This document shows positions 28,442-38,938 of a stretch of DNA of 64,000 nt, piece after piece (the first letter of the stretch is position 1; the number at the start of each line of letters is the position of its first letter). A program made the translations under genes and the position numbers. The stretch covers positions 62,001-126,000 of the forward strand of contig NZ_JAKRMY010000001.1 of NCBI RefSeq assembly GCF_022346005.1. The letters run 5' to 3'. The notes beneath the pieces were generated by a model, which saw only the letters and a list, made by a program, of their open reading frames with translations, did no database searches and was not told where the DNA came from. Source of the DNA: Corynebacterium sp. ACRPS (GTDB lineage: Bacteria; Actinomycetota; Actinomycetes; Mycobacteriales; Mycobacteriaceae).

Positions 28442-29359
28442 TTAATACAGCGCGCTTGCCAGCTTCGTGCGCGCTTCAAGAACGCGCGGGTCATTACCTG
28501 CAAAAAGGCCAAAGAGCTCAAGTAAGCGTTCCCTGAGCTGGGCCTTCTCATCGCCGGCGGTAACCTTCATGGCCTCGATGAGGCGGTCGAAGGCCTTTTC
28601 TGGGGCACCTGCGACGACTTCGGCATCGGCGGCACGCATCTGCTTGTCGATGTCCCCCTTATCCCCATCCGCAGCAGCAATCGGGTCCTCGGTTTGGTTT
28701 GCCGGATCCAACCGCTTGAGAAGCTTCGTTGTGTCCCGCGCCTGCTTAATCTGCGTATTATCCGGTTCCGCTTCCAAGATGGATTCGTAGACCTTAATCG
28801 CGCCGTCGAAATCGCCGGAGTTCAGGAAGGATTCTGCCTCTTGCAGGCGAGGGTCGTCCTCTTCTTCCTCCTCCGCTGCGGCCGGTGCGGGCTCAAGCCC
28901 CTTAAGCTGCGGTCCGACGTTTTCTACCAAGCTATCCAGCCACTGCTTAAGGGCCTCCTTCGGTTGGGCTCCCTCGAAATTGGTCAGCGGTTGGCCTGCG
29001 CCAATGGCTACCACGGTAGGCAGGTTCTTCACGCCGAAGGCCTGCGCGACCTGTGGAGTGGCGTCCGCATCCACGTAGCCTACGAGGAAGCTAAGGTTTC
29101 CCGCCGCGGCTAATTCCTGCAGGTCCTGCTTCAGCTGGTCGGACTGGGTAGAGCGCGAGGTGCCAATGAGGACAACTACTGGAACCTCGGTGGAGCGGCG
29201 CACCACCTCGGTCTCGAAATTCGCCTCGGTGACGGTAAAAAATGGCTGGACTCCGTTAGACTGTGGCTGCTCTTGCGCCTGCTGGCGGGCTTCCGCACGC
29301 GCCTTGACCTGGCTGAGATCGAGGGCACCGCCTACATAAGCATTATTCGCAGAAGTCAT
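28442..29359 (-). CDS. ybbN: YbbN-type co-chaperone (thioredoxin fold plus TPR)
   Basis: 305 residues. The N-terminus is polar and Gln/Ala-rich (~1-40). Residues ~42-150 form a thioredoxin fold (FFTVTEANFETEVVRRS...VPVVVLIG) in which the active-site CxxC is replaced by TSRSTQSD, so it is not redox-active. The C-terminal half has TPR-like helices (LQEAESFLNSGDFDGAIKVY). This matches CnoX/YbbN-like co-chaperones, which hold proteins and hand them to DnaK/GroEL. Its start overlaps the stop of the thiamine-binding-like gene (TAATG). Confidence 0.83.
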   Translation of the reverse strand: MTSANNAYVGGALDLSQVKARAEARQQAQEQPQSNGVQPFFTVTEANFETEVVRRSTEVPVVVLIGTSRSTQSDQLKQDLQELAAAGNLSFLVGYVDADATPQVAQAFGVKNLPTVVAIGAGQPLTNFEGAQPKEALKQWLDSLVENVGPQLKGLEPAPAAAEEEEEDDPRLQEAESFLNSGDFDGAIKVYESILEAEPDNTQIKQARDTTKLLKRLDPANQTEDPIAAADGDKGDIDKQMRAADAEVVAGAPEKAFDRLIEAMKVTAGDEKAQLRERLLELFGLFAGNDPRVLEARTKLASALY

Positions 29360-29667
29360 TAATCCTCCTTAGCTAAACGACGATTCACGGCGTCTACTTT
29401 ATCTGTCAATTGATTCGTCACGCCTTCGCGGATATCGGCCTTAATAACCAATGAGGTGCGCGGTGATACCGCACGCACGGCTTCGGTGGCTTTCTTAATA
29501 GTGCCGAAAACCTCGTCCCACTCGCCTTCTACAAGGGTAAACATGGCGTTGGTTTCATTGGGCAGGCCGGATTCCCGCACCACGCGGACCGCCTCCGCCA
29601 CGGCATCAGCCATCTCGCCGGAGTCATTATCCACCACTGCGGGTGCTACTGAAAATGCAACAATCAT
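29359..29667 (-). CDS. MTH1187/YqgV-family thiamine-binding-like protein
   Basis: 102 residues: MIVAFSVAPAVV, then a ferredoxin-like alpha/beta pattern with SGLPNETNAMFTLVEGEWDEVFGTIKKA and TSLVIKADIREG. This is the MTH1187/YkoF-related family annotated as thiamine-binding. The frame runs open to 29895 upstream, but that part is Arg-rich antisense-like sequence; ATG 29667 is fixed by homologous length and by TAGACT 7 nt upstream. It is coupled to ybbN. Confidence 0.78.
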   Translation of the reverse strand: MIVAFSVAPAVVDNDSGEMADAVAEAVRVVRESGLPNETNAMFTLVEGEWDEVFGTIKKATEAVRAVSPRTSLVIKADIREGVTNQLTDKVDAVNRRLAKED

Positions 29668-29674
29668 GCCCGCA

Positions 29675-29680
29675 AGTCTA
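29675..29680 (-). promoter_or_regulatory. -10 element of a leaderless transcript (MTH1187-type gene)
   Basis: TAGACT, 7 nt before ATG 29667. It lies inside the last codons of the upstream 94-aa gene. Confidence 0.45.
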
Positions 29681-29962
29681 CCTTCGCTCCCAGCAATGCC
29701 GGTGCCAATGGCGGCGGTCATCGCCCTGCCTGCCGGTATCGCGCGGCCAGGCGACGATGTGGGCAACCCCAGGCGGAATATTTTGGTTACACCCCGGGCA
29801 AAGATAGAACTTCTGCGCCCGCGCGGACCCGATGTGCCGCATGATATACGGCTCCCCGTGCGTCCAGCTGGGGCCCTCGACCGTCTGCGAGCCAAAGAAG
29901 GTGGAGCCGTCCTTGGGCAGTGGCCGGAATTCCTGTGGTTTTCGCCTATTTCGCCGTGGCAT
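29678..29962 (-). CDS. Small conserved actinobacterial Cys/His protein
   Basis: 94 residues, basic N-terminus ([16 protein letters not shown]). The second half has a putative zinc site: FYLCPGCNQNIPPG (CxxC) followed by HIVAWP and a His-rich end RRHWHRHCWE. Similar actinobacterial proteins are often labelled ATP/GTP-binding without evidence; the arrangement looks more like a degenerate HNH/zinc-ribbon. It overlaps the nucS stop by 1 nt, so it is co-transcribed with nucS, which hints at a nucleic-acid role. Confidence 0.65.
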   Translation of the reverse strand: MPRRNRRKPQEFRPLPKDGSTFFGSQTVEGPSWTHGEPYIMRHIGSARAQKFYLCPGCNQNIPPGVAHIVAWPRDTGRQGDDRRHWHRHCWERR

Positions 29963-30654
29963 TAAAACAACCGCAATTCTTTCGACTCGAGTCCGCGCAG
30001 CTCCTGGTAATCCAAAACCACGCAGCGGATGCCGCGGTCTTCGGCAAGCGTTCGGGCCTGTGGTTTGATCTCTTGCGCCGCAAAGATGCCGGATACAGGC
30101 GCGATTAATTCATCGCGGTTCAATAGCTCAAGGTAGCGGGTTAATTGTTCTACTCCGTCGATGCCACCGCGGCGCTTGACCTCCACGGCAACGTTCCGGT
30201 TATCGGCATCTTTAGCCATAATGTCTACTGGGCCAATAGCCGTGGGATACTCGCGGCGCACGAGGGTGAAATTGGAGCCCAGGGTGTCGATCTTTTCGGC
30301 CAAAAGCTCCTGTAGGTGCGCCTCCACGCCGTCCTTGACCAGGCCTGGGTCTTCGCCCATCTCGTAGGAGATATCCTCGTGGATTTCCGCAATTGTAATG
30401 CGCAATTGCTCGCCCTTCGGATTTTCAACTAGCCACAACACCTCGCCGGTGTCATTGCCATCCACGTCCTCGATGACGGATTCACTCACCGTACACGGCG
30501 GCGTCATCCAATTGAGGGGCTTATACGCGCGGTCATCGGCATGCACCGATACCGAGCCATCTGCTTTGACGATGAGCAGGCGGTCCGCCAAGGGCAGGTG
30601 GGCGTCGAGCCGTCCCACGTAATCAACTGAACAACGGGCGATTACTAAGCGCAT
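29962..30654 (-). CDS. nucS: Mismatch-specific endonuclease NucS/EndoMS
   Basis: 230 residues. NucS cuts both strands at base mismatches and replaces MutS/MutL repair in actinobacteria. The N-terminal dimer/DNA-binding domain starts [21 protein letters not shown]; the C-terminal RecB-like nuclease domain shows [24 protein letters not shown] (D-x-n-E-x-K catalytic core) and [10 protein letters not shown]. The extreme C-terminus, KELRLF, matches a beta-clamp-binding motif. TAGGGT lies 7 nt before the ATG, so a leaderless mRNA is likely. The next gene overlaps by 1 nt. Confidence 0.94.
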   Translation of the reverse strand: MRLVIARCSVDYVGRLDAHLPLADRLLIVKADGSVSVHADDRAYKPLNWMTPPCTVSESVIEDVDGNDTGEVLWLVENPKGEQLRITIAEIHEDISYEMGEDPGLVKDGVEAHLQELLAEKIDTLGSNFTLVRREYPTAIGPVDIMAKDADNRNVAVEVKRRGGIDGVEQLTRYLELLNRDELIAPVSGIFAAQEIKPQARTLAEDRGIRCVVLDYQELRGLESKELRLF

Positions 30655-30661
30655 GGGTACT

Positions 30662-30667
30662 ACCCTA
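30662..30667 (-). promoter_or_regulatory. -10 element of a leaderless nucS transcript
   Basis: TAGGGT, 7 nt before ATG 30654. Confidence 0.5.
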
Positions 30668-30675
30668 GCCTGTTG

Positions 30676-31164
30676 CTATTGGCGCTTGGACTGCCGGGTG
30701 GCGCGTTCCCGCAACTGCTTGTAATCAAAGCGCTGTTGCCGCTTAGACGGCGCCGCCTCTACCCAGGCCTCGAAGGCCATGATTCCGCGGGCATCGGAAG
30801 CCAGCTCATATTCCGCGTCCCCGGTGCTAAAGTGCACCACCTCGGTGGCATCAGACATAAAAGAAGCCTCGTCATCATCCAAAGAACGAGAGTTCAAAAT
30901 GGTGATGTCGAGGCGGTTAAACCACAGGTTATAGCGCGGGAATACGGAGCGCAGTTTGAAGTATTCAACAACTTCTCCGGTATAGCGCAGCACGCCATGG
31001 CGCCAAGAAAAGCTATCCTTTGCCGGCATTGAGCGCAACAACACCGCGGTTCCGCGCGAGCGCAGAGTAAAAAATCGCAGGGCTGCCAGCAAGACCACCA
31101 GCAGTACCACCAACGCTAAGGCCCACAGGACCACCGAGATAACCGTTGAATTCATGGGCTCCAC
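30676..31164 (-). CDS. DUF2550 membrane-anchored protein
   Basis: 162 residues: one N-terminal transmembrane helix (~residues 10-32), then a cytoplasmic domain with SWRHGVLRYTGEVVEYFKLRS and WFNRLDITILNSR, and a basic C-terminal tail. DUF2550 is found next to atpC in mycobacteria and corynebacteria; its function is unknown. It starts at GTG 31164 with AAGGA 6 nt upstream; ATG 31155 is an alternative. The atp terminator separates it from atpC, so it is probably transcribed on its own. Confidence 0.78.
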   Translation of the reverse strand: MEPMNSTVISVVLWALALVVLLVVLLAALRFFTLRSRGTAVLLRSMPAKDSFSWRHGVLRYTGEVVEYFKLRSVFPRYNLWFNRLDITILNSRSLDDDEASFMSDATEVVHFSTGDAEYELASDARGIMAFEAWVEAAPSKRQQRFDYKQLRERATRQSKRQ

Positions 31165-31255
31165 ACGCCATCCTTGGTTAGTGAAAGAACAATTATTTGG
31201 ATTGTAGCGCCTGATTCCGCCTCCGCGCCAATAAGAAAAGGCAAAGAAAACGTGA

Positions 31256-31288
31256 AAAAGCGCACCGGATAAATTCCAGTGCGCTTTT
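31256..31288 (-). terminator. Terminator of the ATP synthase operon
   Basis: 10-bp stem AAAAGCGCAC (31256-31265) / GTGCGCTTTT (31279-31288), followed on the minus strand by TTTTTCACGTTTTC. It lies 50 nt past the atpC stop. Confidence 0.8.
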
Positions 31289-31338
31289 CTGAGAGCAGGA
31301 AGGGCGGCTATTGCTGCCCTCTCCTACCAATCCAAGGT

Positions 31339-31713
31339 TTATTCAGCCTTTGCTGCGCGGCGAAGTGCACGCAATGCAGCCTCACCGCGGGACTTGGTGA
31401 GCTCATGAGCCGAAGAGGAATCCTCTTCCGCCTGGGCCTCATCCACCTCATCGGACCAGATGGCCCAATCAGCGAGGACGGTAATCTTGTCCTGGGTAAC
31501 GGAGAGGAAGCCACCCTGGACGGCGGCAACGCGCCGCGCGCCATCAACTGGGTGGATGGTCACTACGCCATTGTCGATCAACTGACCGATCACAGGCTCG
31601 TGACCGGGAAGCACGCCGATCTCACCCTCGGTGGTCTCAGCCGTCACTATGGAGGCCTGACCAGACCACAATGAGCGCTCGACGGAAACCAATTCGGCGG
31701 TGATGTCAGCCAT
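31339..31713 (-). CDS. atpC: ATP synthase F1 epsilon subunit
   Basis: 124 residues. Central-stalk subunit that couples rotation and can inhibit ATP hydrolysis. The N-terminal beta-sandwich shows [19 protein letters not shown] and [16 protein letters not shown]; the C-terminal helical part is short, as in actinobacteria (ends at the [13 protein letters not shown] helix). It is the last gene of atpBEFHAGDC, 10 nt after atpD. Confidence 0.95.
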   Translation of the reverse strand: MADITAELVSVERSLWSGQASIVTAETTEGEIGVLPGHEPVIGQLIDNGVVTIHPVDGARRVAAVQGGFLSVTQDKITVLADWAIWSDEVDEAQAEEDSSSAHELTKSRGEAALRALRRAAKAE

Positions 31714-31723
31714 GTGCCTCTCC

Positions 31724-33172
<1,449 letters not shown>

Positions 33173-34162
33173 CTAGTCACTTTCTGCGCTGTCAGATAGC
33201 GCGCCAGCGCCACCGACGATCTCTGAAATTTCCTGGGTAATCTGCGCCTGACGGGCCTGGTTGGCCACGCGAGACAGGTCATTGACCATCTCGGTTGCAT
33301 TGTCAGTAGCAGATTTCATAGCTGTACGGCGTGCAGCGGACTCGGAAGCCGAAGCCTCCAAGAACATAGCAAACAGGATACGCGAGACGTACTGCGGAAG
33401 CAGCGCTTCCATCAGGGTATCCGCGTCCGGTTCGAACTCGAAGTCCGCGGAAATGTTTTCCGTCGGCTCCGGATCCTCCAGTGCGGAGTCACCCATCTCG
33501 TACTCCTCGCCCTGCACTACCGGCTCAACAGGCAAAAGCTGCTGCGCACGCGCGGTTTGAGTCAACATGGACTCAAACTCGGTGTAGACCACGTGCACCT
33601 GGTCGAAGCCGGTAACACCTGCGCCTTCACCTTCCGCGTGCAAGCCCTCGCGGCCCTTGGTAGTGCCCTTCGAACCAGCAACGAAGCCATCGATCATGTG
33701 GCGACGCACATCGTGGGTGCCCTCCCAGGTTGGATCCTGAGAGAAACCATCCCAGCTGCCCGCTACCTCTTCCTCGCGGAAGTTGTAGTGGCTGATGCCC
33801 TTGCTGCCGGTGACGTAGCGAACTACCTCGTAGCCTTTGCTTTCGAGGAGGGCCTTGAGCTGGGCTGCCTTCTTGAAGACGTTGTTGTTGTAGCCACCGC
33901 ACATGCCTCGATCAGAGGTGATTACGAGAATCGCGGCGACGTTGCCGTCTTCACGCTCGCGCAGCATAGGGTGCTCTAACGTCGACGCTGCAGCCAACCT
34001 GTTCATAACATTGGTCAGCTCAGTCGCGTACGGCTGAGAGGCTTCCACCCGAGCCTGCGCTTTGGTAATGCGCGAGGTAGCAATGAGCTCCTGGGCTTTA
34101 GTGATCTTCTTAGTCGAGTTCACGGACCGGATGCGGTCGCGCAATTCGCGAAGATTAGCCAT
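33173..34162 (-). CDS. atpG: ATP synthase F1 gamma subunit
   Basis: 329 residues. Rotor shaft of F1. The N-terminal helix has LRDRIRSVNSTKKITKAQELIATS; the middle has ILVITSDRGMCGGYNNNVFKKA; the C-terminal helix has ASESAARRTAMKSATDNATEMV. It is ~40 residues longer than E. coli gamma owing to acidic central segments (around 160-240, including YEMGDSALEDPEPTEN), a feature of actinobacterial gamma subunits. Confidence 0.95.
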   Translation of the reverse strand: MANLRELRDRIRSVNSTKKITKAQELIATSRITKAQARVEASQPYATELTNVMNRLAAASTLEHPMLREREDGNVAAILVITSDRGMCGGYNNNVFKKAAQLKALLESKGYEVVRYVTGSKGISHYNFREEEVAGSWDGFSQDPTWEGTHDVRRHMIDGFVAGSKGTTKGREGLHAEGEGAGVTGFDQVHVVYTEFESMLTQTARAQQLLPVEPVVQGEEYEMGDSALEDPEPTENISADFEFEPDADTLMEALLPQYVSRILFAMFLEASASESAARRTAMKSATDNATEMVNDLSRVANQARQAQITQEISEIVGGAGALSDSAESD

Positions 34163-34212
34163 CGTTTCTCCTCCCTTCTTTCATATAGACGGTTAATTGC
34201 GAGAGCTGAACT

Positions 34213-35853
34213 CTACTTAGCCGTCTTCCGGGAGACGTTGAGCTCGGTGCTTTTCACGTCATTTTCGTCCAAAGGATCTACAGGCTCTTCGGTGCCCAAG
34301 TTGTGGCCCTCGGAGGTGCGGAACGTAGGAGCGAACTCCTTGGCTGCAGCCTCGAGTGCTTCCTTGGACTCATCGCTCAGCGCCTTGCCGCCGGCGATCT
34401 GCTCAAAGACCTCTGGAGTATTGGCGTTGAGGTACTCGTGCACCTCGGCCTCGAAGCGGCGAACGTCTTCGACGGGAACGACGTCGAAGATGCCTGCCTC
34501 GGCGAGGTAGATGGATACCATCTGGTATTCCACCGGCTGCGGCGAGGACTCGGACTGCTTCAGCAGCTCGACCAAGCGGGAGCCGCGCTCCAGCTGTGCC
34601 TTGGAGGCAGCGTCCAGGTCGGATGCGAAGGCAGCGAATGCCTGCAGGTCGCGGTATGCAGCAAGGTCAAGACGGAGGTTACCGGCAACCTTCTTCATAC
34701 CCTTGGTCTGTGCCGCACCACCAACACGGGAGACGGACACACCGACGTTAATAGCCGGGCGCACACCCTGGTTGAACAGGTCGGACTCCAAGAAGACCTG
34801 ACCGTCAGTAATGGAAATGACGTTGGTCGGAATGAAGGCACTGACGTCGTTCGCCTTCGTTTCGATGATGGGCAGTGCGGTCATAGAGCCGGCACCCATG
34901 TCATCGGAAAGCTTGGCAGCGCGCTCCAGCAAACGGGAGTGCAGGTAGAAGACGTCACCTGGGTAGGCCTCACGTCCCGGCGGGCGGCGCAGCAACAGCG
35001 AAATTGCGCGATAAGCCTCAGCCTGCTTGGTCAAGTCATCGTAGATGACCAGGACGTGGTTGCCCTGGTACATCCACTGCTGACCCAATGCAGCGCCGGA
35101 GAATGGTGCCAGCCACTTGTAGCCGGCGGAATCAGAAGCCGGGGCCGCCACGATGGTGGTGTAATCCAGCGCGCCATGCTCCTCAAGAGTGCGGCGCACG
35201 CTGGCGATGGTCGAGCCCTTCTGGCCGATGGCGACGTAAATACAACGGACCTGCTTGTCCTTGTCGCCGGACTCCCAGTTGGCCTTCTGGTTCAAAATGG
35301 TATCGATGGTAACCGCAGTCTTACCGGTCTTACGGTCACCAATGATCAGCTGACGCTGACCACGGCCGATCGGGGTCATCGCATCGATAGCCTTGATGCC
35401 GGTCTGCATTGGCTCTTCAACCGGCTGGCGCTGCAGCACCGAAGGTGCCTGCAACTCGAGGACGCGCTCCTCTTCGCTTTCGATTGGGCCCAAGCCGTCA
35501 ATGGGCTGGCCCAGTGGGTTAATAACGCGGCCGAGGAAGTCCTCGCCCACGGGGATGGAAAGGACCTCTCCGGTCCTCTTAACCTCGTCGCCCTCCTTGA
35601 GGGACTCGTAGTTACCCAGGACCACGACACCGATGGAGTTGGTGTCAAGGTTCTGTGCGACGCCAATTACGCCGCCGGGGAACTCGAGCAGCTCATTCGC
35701 CATAACGGATGGCAGGCCAGAAACCTGCGCAATACCGTCAGCTGCCGAAATGACCACGCCGACCTCCTCACGGGAGGCCTCCGCGGAGTAGCTCGAGGTG
35801 TAGTTCGCAATCGCACTACGGATCTCGTCGGAGGAGATCGTCAGCTCCGCCAT
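34213..35853 (-). CDS. atpA: ATP synthase F1 alpha subunit
   Basis: 546 residues from ATG 35853 ([15 protein letters not shown]), with AGGAAG just upstream; the frame extends to 35886 but the family starts here. Non-catalytic nucleotide-binding subunit with P-loop [14 protein letters not shown] (~residue 176) and the conserved [21 protein letters not shown] stretch. A C-terminal extension of ~35 polar residues beyond the E. coli length (ending [10 protein letters not shown]) is typical of corynebacteria and mycobacteria, where it limits ATP hydrolysis. Confidence 0.97.
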   Translation of the reverse strand: MAELTISSDEIRSAIANYTSSYSAEASREEVGVVISAADGIAQVSGLPSVMANELLEFPGGVIGVAQNLDTNSIGVVVLGNYESLKEGDEVKRTGEVLSIPVGEDFLGRVINPLGQPIDGLGPIESEEERVLELQAPSVLQRQPVEEPMQTGIKAIDAMTPIGRGQRQLIIGDRKTGKTAVTIDTILNQKANWESGDKDKQVRCIYVAIGQKGSTIASVRRTLEEHGALDYTTIVAAPASDSAGYKWLAPFSGAALGQQWMYQGNHVLVIYDDLTKQAEAYRAISLLLRRPPGREAYPGDVFYLHSRLLERAAKLSDDMGAGSMTALPIIETKANDVSAFIPTNVISITDGQVFLESDLFNQGVRPAINVGVSVSRVGGAAQTKGMKKVAGNLRLDLAAYRDLQAFAAFASDLDAASKAQLERGSRLVELLKQSESSPQPVEYQMVSIYLAEAGIFDVVPVEDVRRFEAEVHEYLNANTPEVFEQIAGGKALSDESKEALEAAAKEFAPTFRTSEGHNLGTEEPVDPLDENDVKSTELNVSRKTAK

Positions 35854-35913
35854 GTTCTTCCTGCTCTCGGTAGTATCTTCCAGCACTTACTTAAATCGTT
35901 TCTGTCGTTTCGG

Positions 35914-36729
35914 CTACACCATCTGGGCACGGAAGCGGGCAATCTTGCCTGCCGTCGAGCCGTCAATGATTTCATCGCCGACGCGGATGCGCATGCCACC
36001 GAGGAGGCTGGTGTCAACCTCAGAGTGAATGGACATCGCACGACCATAAATTTTGCCCAGCTTCTCAGCGAGTACTGCCTGCTGGCCTTCATTCAATTCA
36101 CCCGCAGCGACAACGCGCGCGATGGTGCGATCCTGCAGGGCTGCTGCAGTATCGGCCAATCCGGCTACGTCATCAATCGGGTTCTGCTCTGGGCGGCTGA
36201 TGGCCTGCAGCGCGAGCGCCTCAGTAAACATCGTCACCTTGCCGTAGAGCACGTTTGCCAGCAATCCGCGCTTGCGTGCGGATTCAGCAGTTCGATCGGA
36301 AAGCAGCTGGGTAAGCTCGCCCTCGCGGTCCAGAATCTGGGCCAAGCGGAAAAGCTCGTCTTCGACCTGGCCCAATTGGCCCTGCGCCTCGGCTGCGCGC
36401 AGCAATGCGCGGCGGCCCAAGGATACAAGCCCGTTGACGAAGTCCTTCGGCGAAGACCATTGGTTCGCCGCAGCTTCCTGCAGGATGCTCAGTGCACCGG
36501 CAGAAATCTTGGAGCCAAAGAGATTCTCGGCCAAGGACTTGCGTGCTTCAGCCGGGGCTGCAACGTCGATGAAGGACACGCGCAATTCGCGGTCCCCATC
36601 CAAAACGTCGGCGACCTCAAAGATATCCAGGCCCGCTTGGACTGCACTAGCGACGTTCTTATCGCCAGCGAGGATTTCATCCACACGGGATTGTGAGTTC
36701 GCGAGTGCTTCGCGGCTAGCTGCCTTCAT
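35914..36729 (-). CDS. atpH: ATP synthase F1 delta subunit
   Basis: 271 residues. Peripheral-stalk cap linking F1 to subunit b. ASREALANSQSRVDEIL opens the N-terminal helical domain and the C-terminal domain shows VDTSLLGGMRIRVGDEIIDGSTAGKI. It is longer than the ~178 residues of E. coli delta, in line with actinobacterial delta. It is not fused to b, unlike the mycobacterial b-delta protein. It lies 6 nt after atpF. Confidence 0.92.
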   Translation of the reverse strand: MKAASREALANSQSRVDEILAGDKNVASAVQAGLDIFEVADVLDGDRELRVSFIDVAAPAEARKSLAENLFGSKISAGALSILQEAAANQWSSPKDFVNGLVSLGRRALLRAAEAQGQLGQVEDELFRLAQILDREGELTQLLSDRTAESARKRGLLANVLYGKVTMFTEALALQAISRPEQNPIDDVAGLADTAAALQDRTIARVVAAGELNEGQQAVLAEKLGKIYGRAMSIHSEVDTSLLGGMRIRVGDEIIDGSTAGKIARFRAQMV

Positions 36730-36735
36730 AGTTGC

Positions 36736-37305
36736 CTACTTTCCGGCCGGTGCCACAGAGTCGAGCTCGGACAAAAAGCCATCGATGGTAGAGGACTTCT
36801 TGGAGGCGTCAGAAAGCTCGCCGCCCAGAATCTTTTCTGCCAAGTTGATGGAGTTCTGTCCCATTTCGGAACGCAGCTCAGTAACAACCTGCGCACGAGA
36901 AGCTTCCAACTGCTTTTCGCCATTGGCGACGATGCGGCGGGATTCCTCTTCCGCTTGGCTCTTCGCGTCAGCCTCGATCTGCTTGCCGCGCTCGCGCGCC
37001 TGCTCGCGGATCTCGGCTGCCTCTGCGCGGGCATCAGCCAGCTGAGCATTGTACTTTTCTAGAGCAGCCTTGGCCTCGGCCTGCTGGGCCTCAGCGCGCT
37101 TCATGCCGCCCTCAATCCGGTCTTCACGCTCTTCGAGCAACTTGGTGTAACGAGGAAGCACGAACTTCCAGAACAACCAGAGAATTACGATGAAGCACAG
37201 CAAAGACCAGAAAATGTCATAGTTCTTGGGCAGAAGAACGGAGAAGCTACCCGAACCTGGGTTCTCCTCGCCCTCTGCTGCAAGCATATAAACGACGTTA
37301 TTCAT
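36736..37305 (-). CDS. atpF: ATP synthase Fo b subunit
   Basis: 189 residues. Membrane-anchored peripheral stalk. After a polar N-terminus, one transmembrane helix (~residues 31-50, [21 protein letters not shown]), then a long Ala/Glu/Arg-rich coiled coil ([20 protein letters not shown] onward) and an end that contacts delta. A Shine-Dalgarno (GGGAG) precedes the ATG. Confidence 0.94.
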   Translation of the reverse strand: MNNVVYMLAAEGEENPGSGSFSVLLPKNYDIFWSLLCFIVILWLFWKFVLPRYTKLLEEREDRIEGGMKRAEAQQAEAKAALEKYNAQLADARAEAAEIREQARERGKQIEADAKSQAEEESRRIVANGEKQLEASRAQVVTELRSEMGQNSINLAEKILGGELSDASKKSSTIDGFLSELDSVAPAGK

Positions 37306-37348
37306 AGGTCTCCCGTCTTAAAAGTTTCGGTTTGGAAAACTCGTACTT

Positions 37349-37618
<270 letters not shown>

Positions 37619-37692
37619 TCAGTCCGAACCGGACCGAATGTCAGTGTTGTGTAATTAGGTGGATTACTCGGTCGCGCTCGTCGACCTCGTCC

Positions 37693-38493
37693 TTAGTGCG
37701 AATCAGCGTGCAAGGACAACTCGATGTACACCGCCGTCAACAAAGCGAAGATGTACGCCTGCAAGAAGATAACCAGAATCTCGAACAGGCTCATAGCCAA
37801 GCCCAAGACCACGGTTAGCCCAGACAGGACGGTCCAACCATTTAGCTGCCAGAAGAAGAAGTTCGTAGCAGAGAAGAGAAGAACCAGGATGATGTGTCCA
37901 GCAAGGAAGTTCGCCATGAGACGAATTGCAAGGGTAACCGGTCGCAGAATGAACGTAGAGAAGAACTCAATCGGTACCACCAAGAGGTGCAATGCCGGTG
38001 GCAAGTTCGGAATCACTACGGAGGAGCGAATGAACTTACCAAAGCCGTAACGCTTGGCGCCGGCGTAAATCATGACGATGTACGAAACGGCTGCCAACAC
38101 AATTGGCATACCAATACGACCGTTGGGCGAGACGTTAAGTCCCGGAATAACGGTCGCGACGTTCATAAACAGAACCGCGAAGAAGATGCTAGCGATAATT
38201 GGCAGGAATCGCTTTCCCTCCTTCTTACCCAAAATGTCCTCGGCGATGTGGACGCGGACGAAGTCGACCGCGTTCTCGCCCACATTCTGAATGCCAGAAG
38301 GAACCAACTTAGGGTTCTTAAAGGCAGCCCAGAAAAGGATCACCACAATTAGCGTCATCAAAATGCGAATCAGCATCAGGCGATCAAGCGCGAACCATCC
38401 GTCGGCGAAGTCACCGAAAAACAGATGGTCGGCATCAATTTGCCCCGGGAAGAATTCTTCACCTAGATCGGGCGTATGGAAGTGCCCTTTCAT
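37693..38493 (-). CDS. atpB: ATP synthase Fo a subunit
   Basis: 266 residues from ATG 38493 (MKGHFHTPDL, as in other corynebacterial AtpB). It forms the proton half-channels. Multiple transmembrane helices are present; the essential arginine lies in the LAIRLMANFLAGH helix (~residue 185). The upstream in-frame extension to 38625 is not family-like. No Shine-Dalgarno is visible; TACAAC 7 nt upstream could be a degenerate internal -10. It is the first gene of the atp operon. Confidence 0.94.
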   Translation of the reverse strand: MKGHFHTPDLGEEFFPGQIDADHLFFGDFADGWFALDRLMLIRILMTLIVVILFWAAFKNPKLVPSGIQNVGENAVDFVRVHIAEDILGKKEGKRFLPIIASIFFAVLFMNVATVIPGLNVSPNGRIGMPIVLAAVSYIVMIYAGAKRYGFGKFIRSSVVIPNLPPALHLLVVPIEFFSTFILRPVTLAIRLMANFLAGHIILVLLFSATNFFFWQLNGWTVLSGLTVVLGLAMSLFEILVIFLQAYIFALLTAVYIELSLHADSH

Positions 38494-38686
38494 AGCCAAT
38501 GTTGTAACGCTCAGCGTTCTCTCCCGTGTTCGGGCCACACAGCCAATAGCTGGCTTCTGTGGTGCGATGGACGTCTCAAACTCTCTGCCTTGAACACGGA
38601 CTCCGTCGCACATCAGCGTGAACAAGACAGGGATTTACCGTGCAGGATAAAAGCGCAACACTTAACCCCGCGGTAACCCGAAGCAA

Positions 38687-38692
38687 ATCGTA
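38687..38692 (-). promoter_or_regulatory. Candidate -10 element of the atp operon
   Basis: TACGAT on the minus strand, ~190 nt upstream of atpB. The -35 region is weak, so this is a guess at the operon promoter. Confidence 0.3.
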
Positions 38693-38801
38693 TCAGCTGG
38701 ATCGACAGTTTTCGCACGTGGGGGCCCCATAAGCCACACCCGATACCGCCATATCCGTCTTTTGGCAGACAAAACCGCGCTATTCCTGCCTAATTCACAA
38801 A

Positions 38802-38817
38802 CGTGCATTTGATCACA
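38802..38817. promoter_or_regulatory. GlxR/CRP-like site upstream of atpB
   Basis: CGTGCATTTGATCACA; one half (TCACA) is perfect against TGTGA-N6-TCACA and the other (CGTGC) matches three of five. It lies ~110 nt upstream of the candidate -10 element. In C. glutamicum GlxR is, to my knowledge, linked to atp operon control. Confidence 0.35.
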
Positions 38818-38879
38818 CCCCCAAGCCAACACACCTCCTCGGGGGTGGCGGCCTGCCATTAATGCCAGCATGCAGGCAT

Positions 38880-38916
38880 AAAAAGGCCGCCGCGCACCAC
38901 CCCAGTGCGCGACGGC
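38880..38916 (-). terminator. Terminator after atpI
   Basis: 12-bp stem GCCGCCGCGCAC (38886-38897) / GTGCGCGACGGC (38905-38916) with one G-U pair in the RNA, followed on the minus strand by CTTTTTA. It ends the rho-to-atpI transcript before atpB. Confidence 0.8.
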
Positions 38917-38938
38917 TAAGCCCTAATGTGGGCGCGGG

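Larger units (their letters stand above)
38494..38938 (-). other. 445-nt atpI-atpB intergenic region
   Basis: No convincing gene. It holds the atpI terminator (38880-38916), an imperfect inverted repeat GCCTGC/GCAGGC (38851-38856/38872-38877), a 7-bp stem CACCCCC/GGGGGTG (38816-38822/38841-38847), a GlxR-like site and a candidate atpB promoter. The transcribed leader of atpB would be about 190 nt. Confidence 0.6.

Noticed and set aside
34303-36696. 797-aa plus-strand open frame
   Set aside because: Antisense shadow of atpA and atpH in codon-biased GC-rich sequence; no family features.
38662-38871. 69-aa minus-strand open frame between atpI and atpB
   Set aside because: Composition is unlike real genes, it has no convincing ribosome-binding site, and it overlaps the hairpins and the GlxR-like site.
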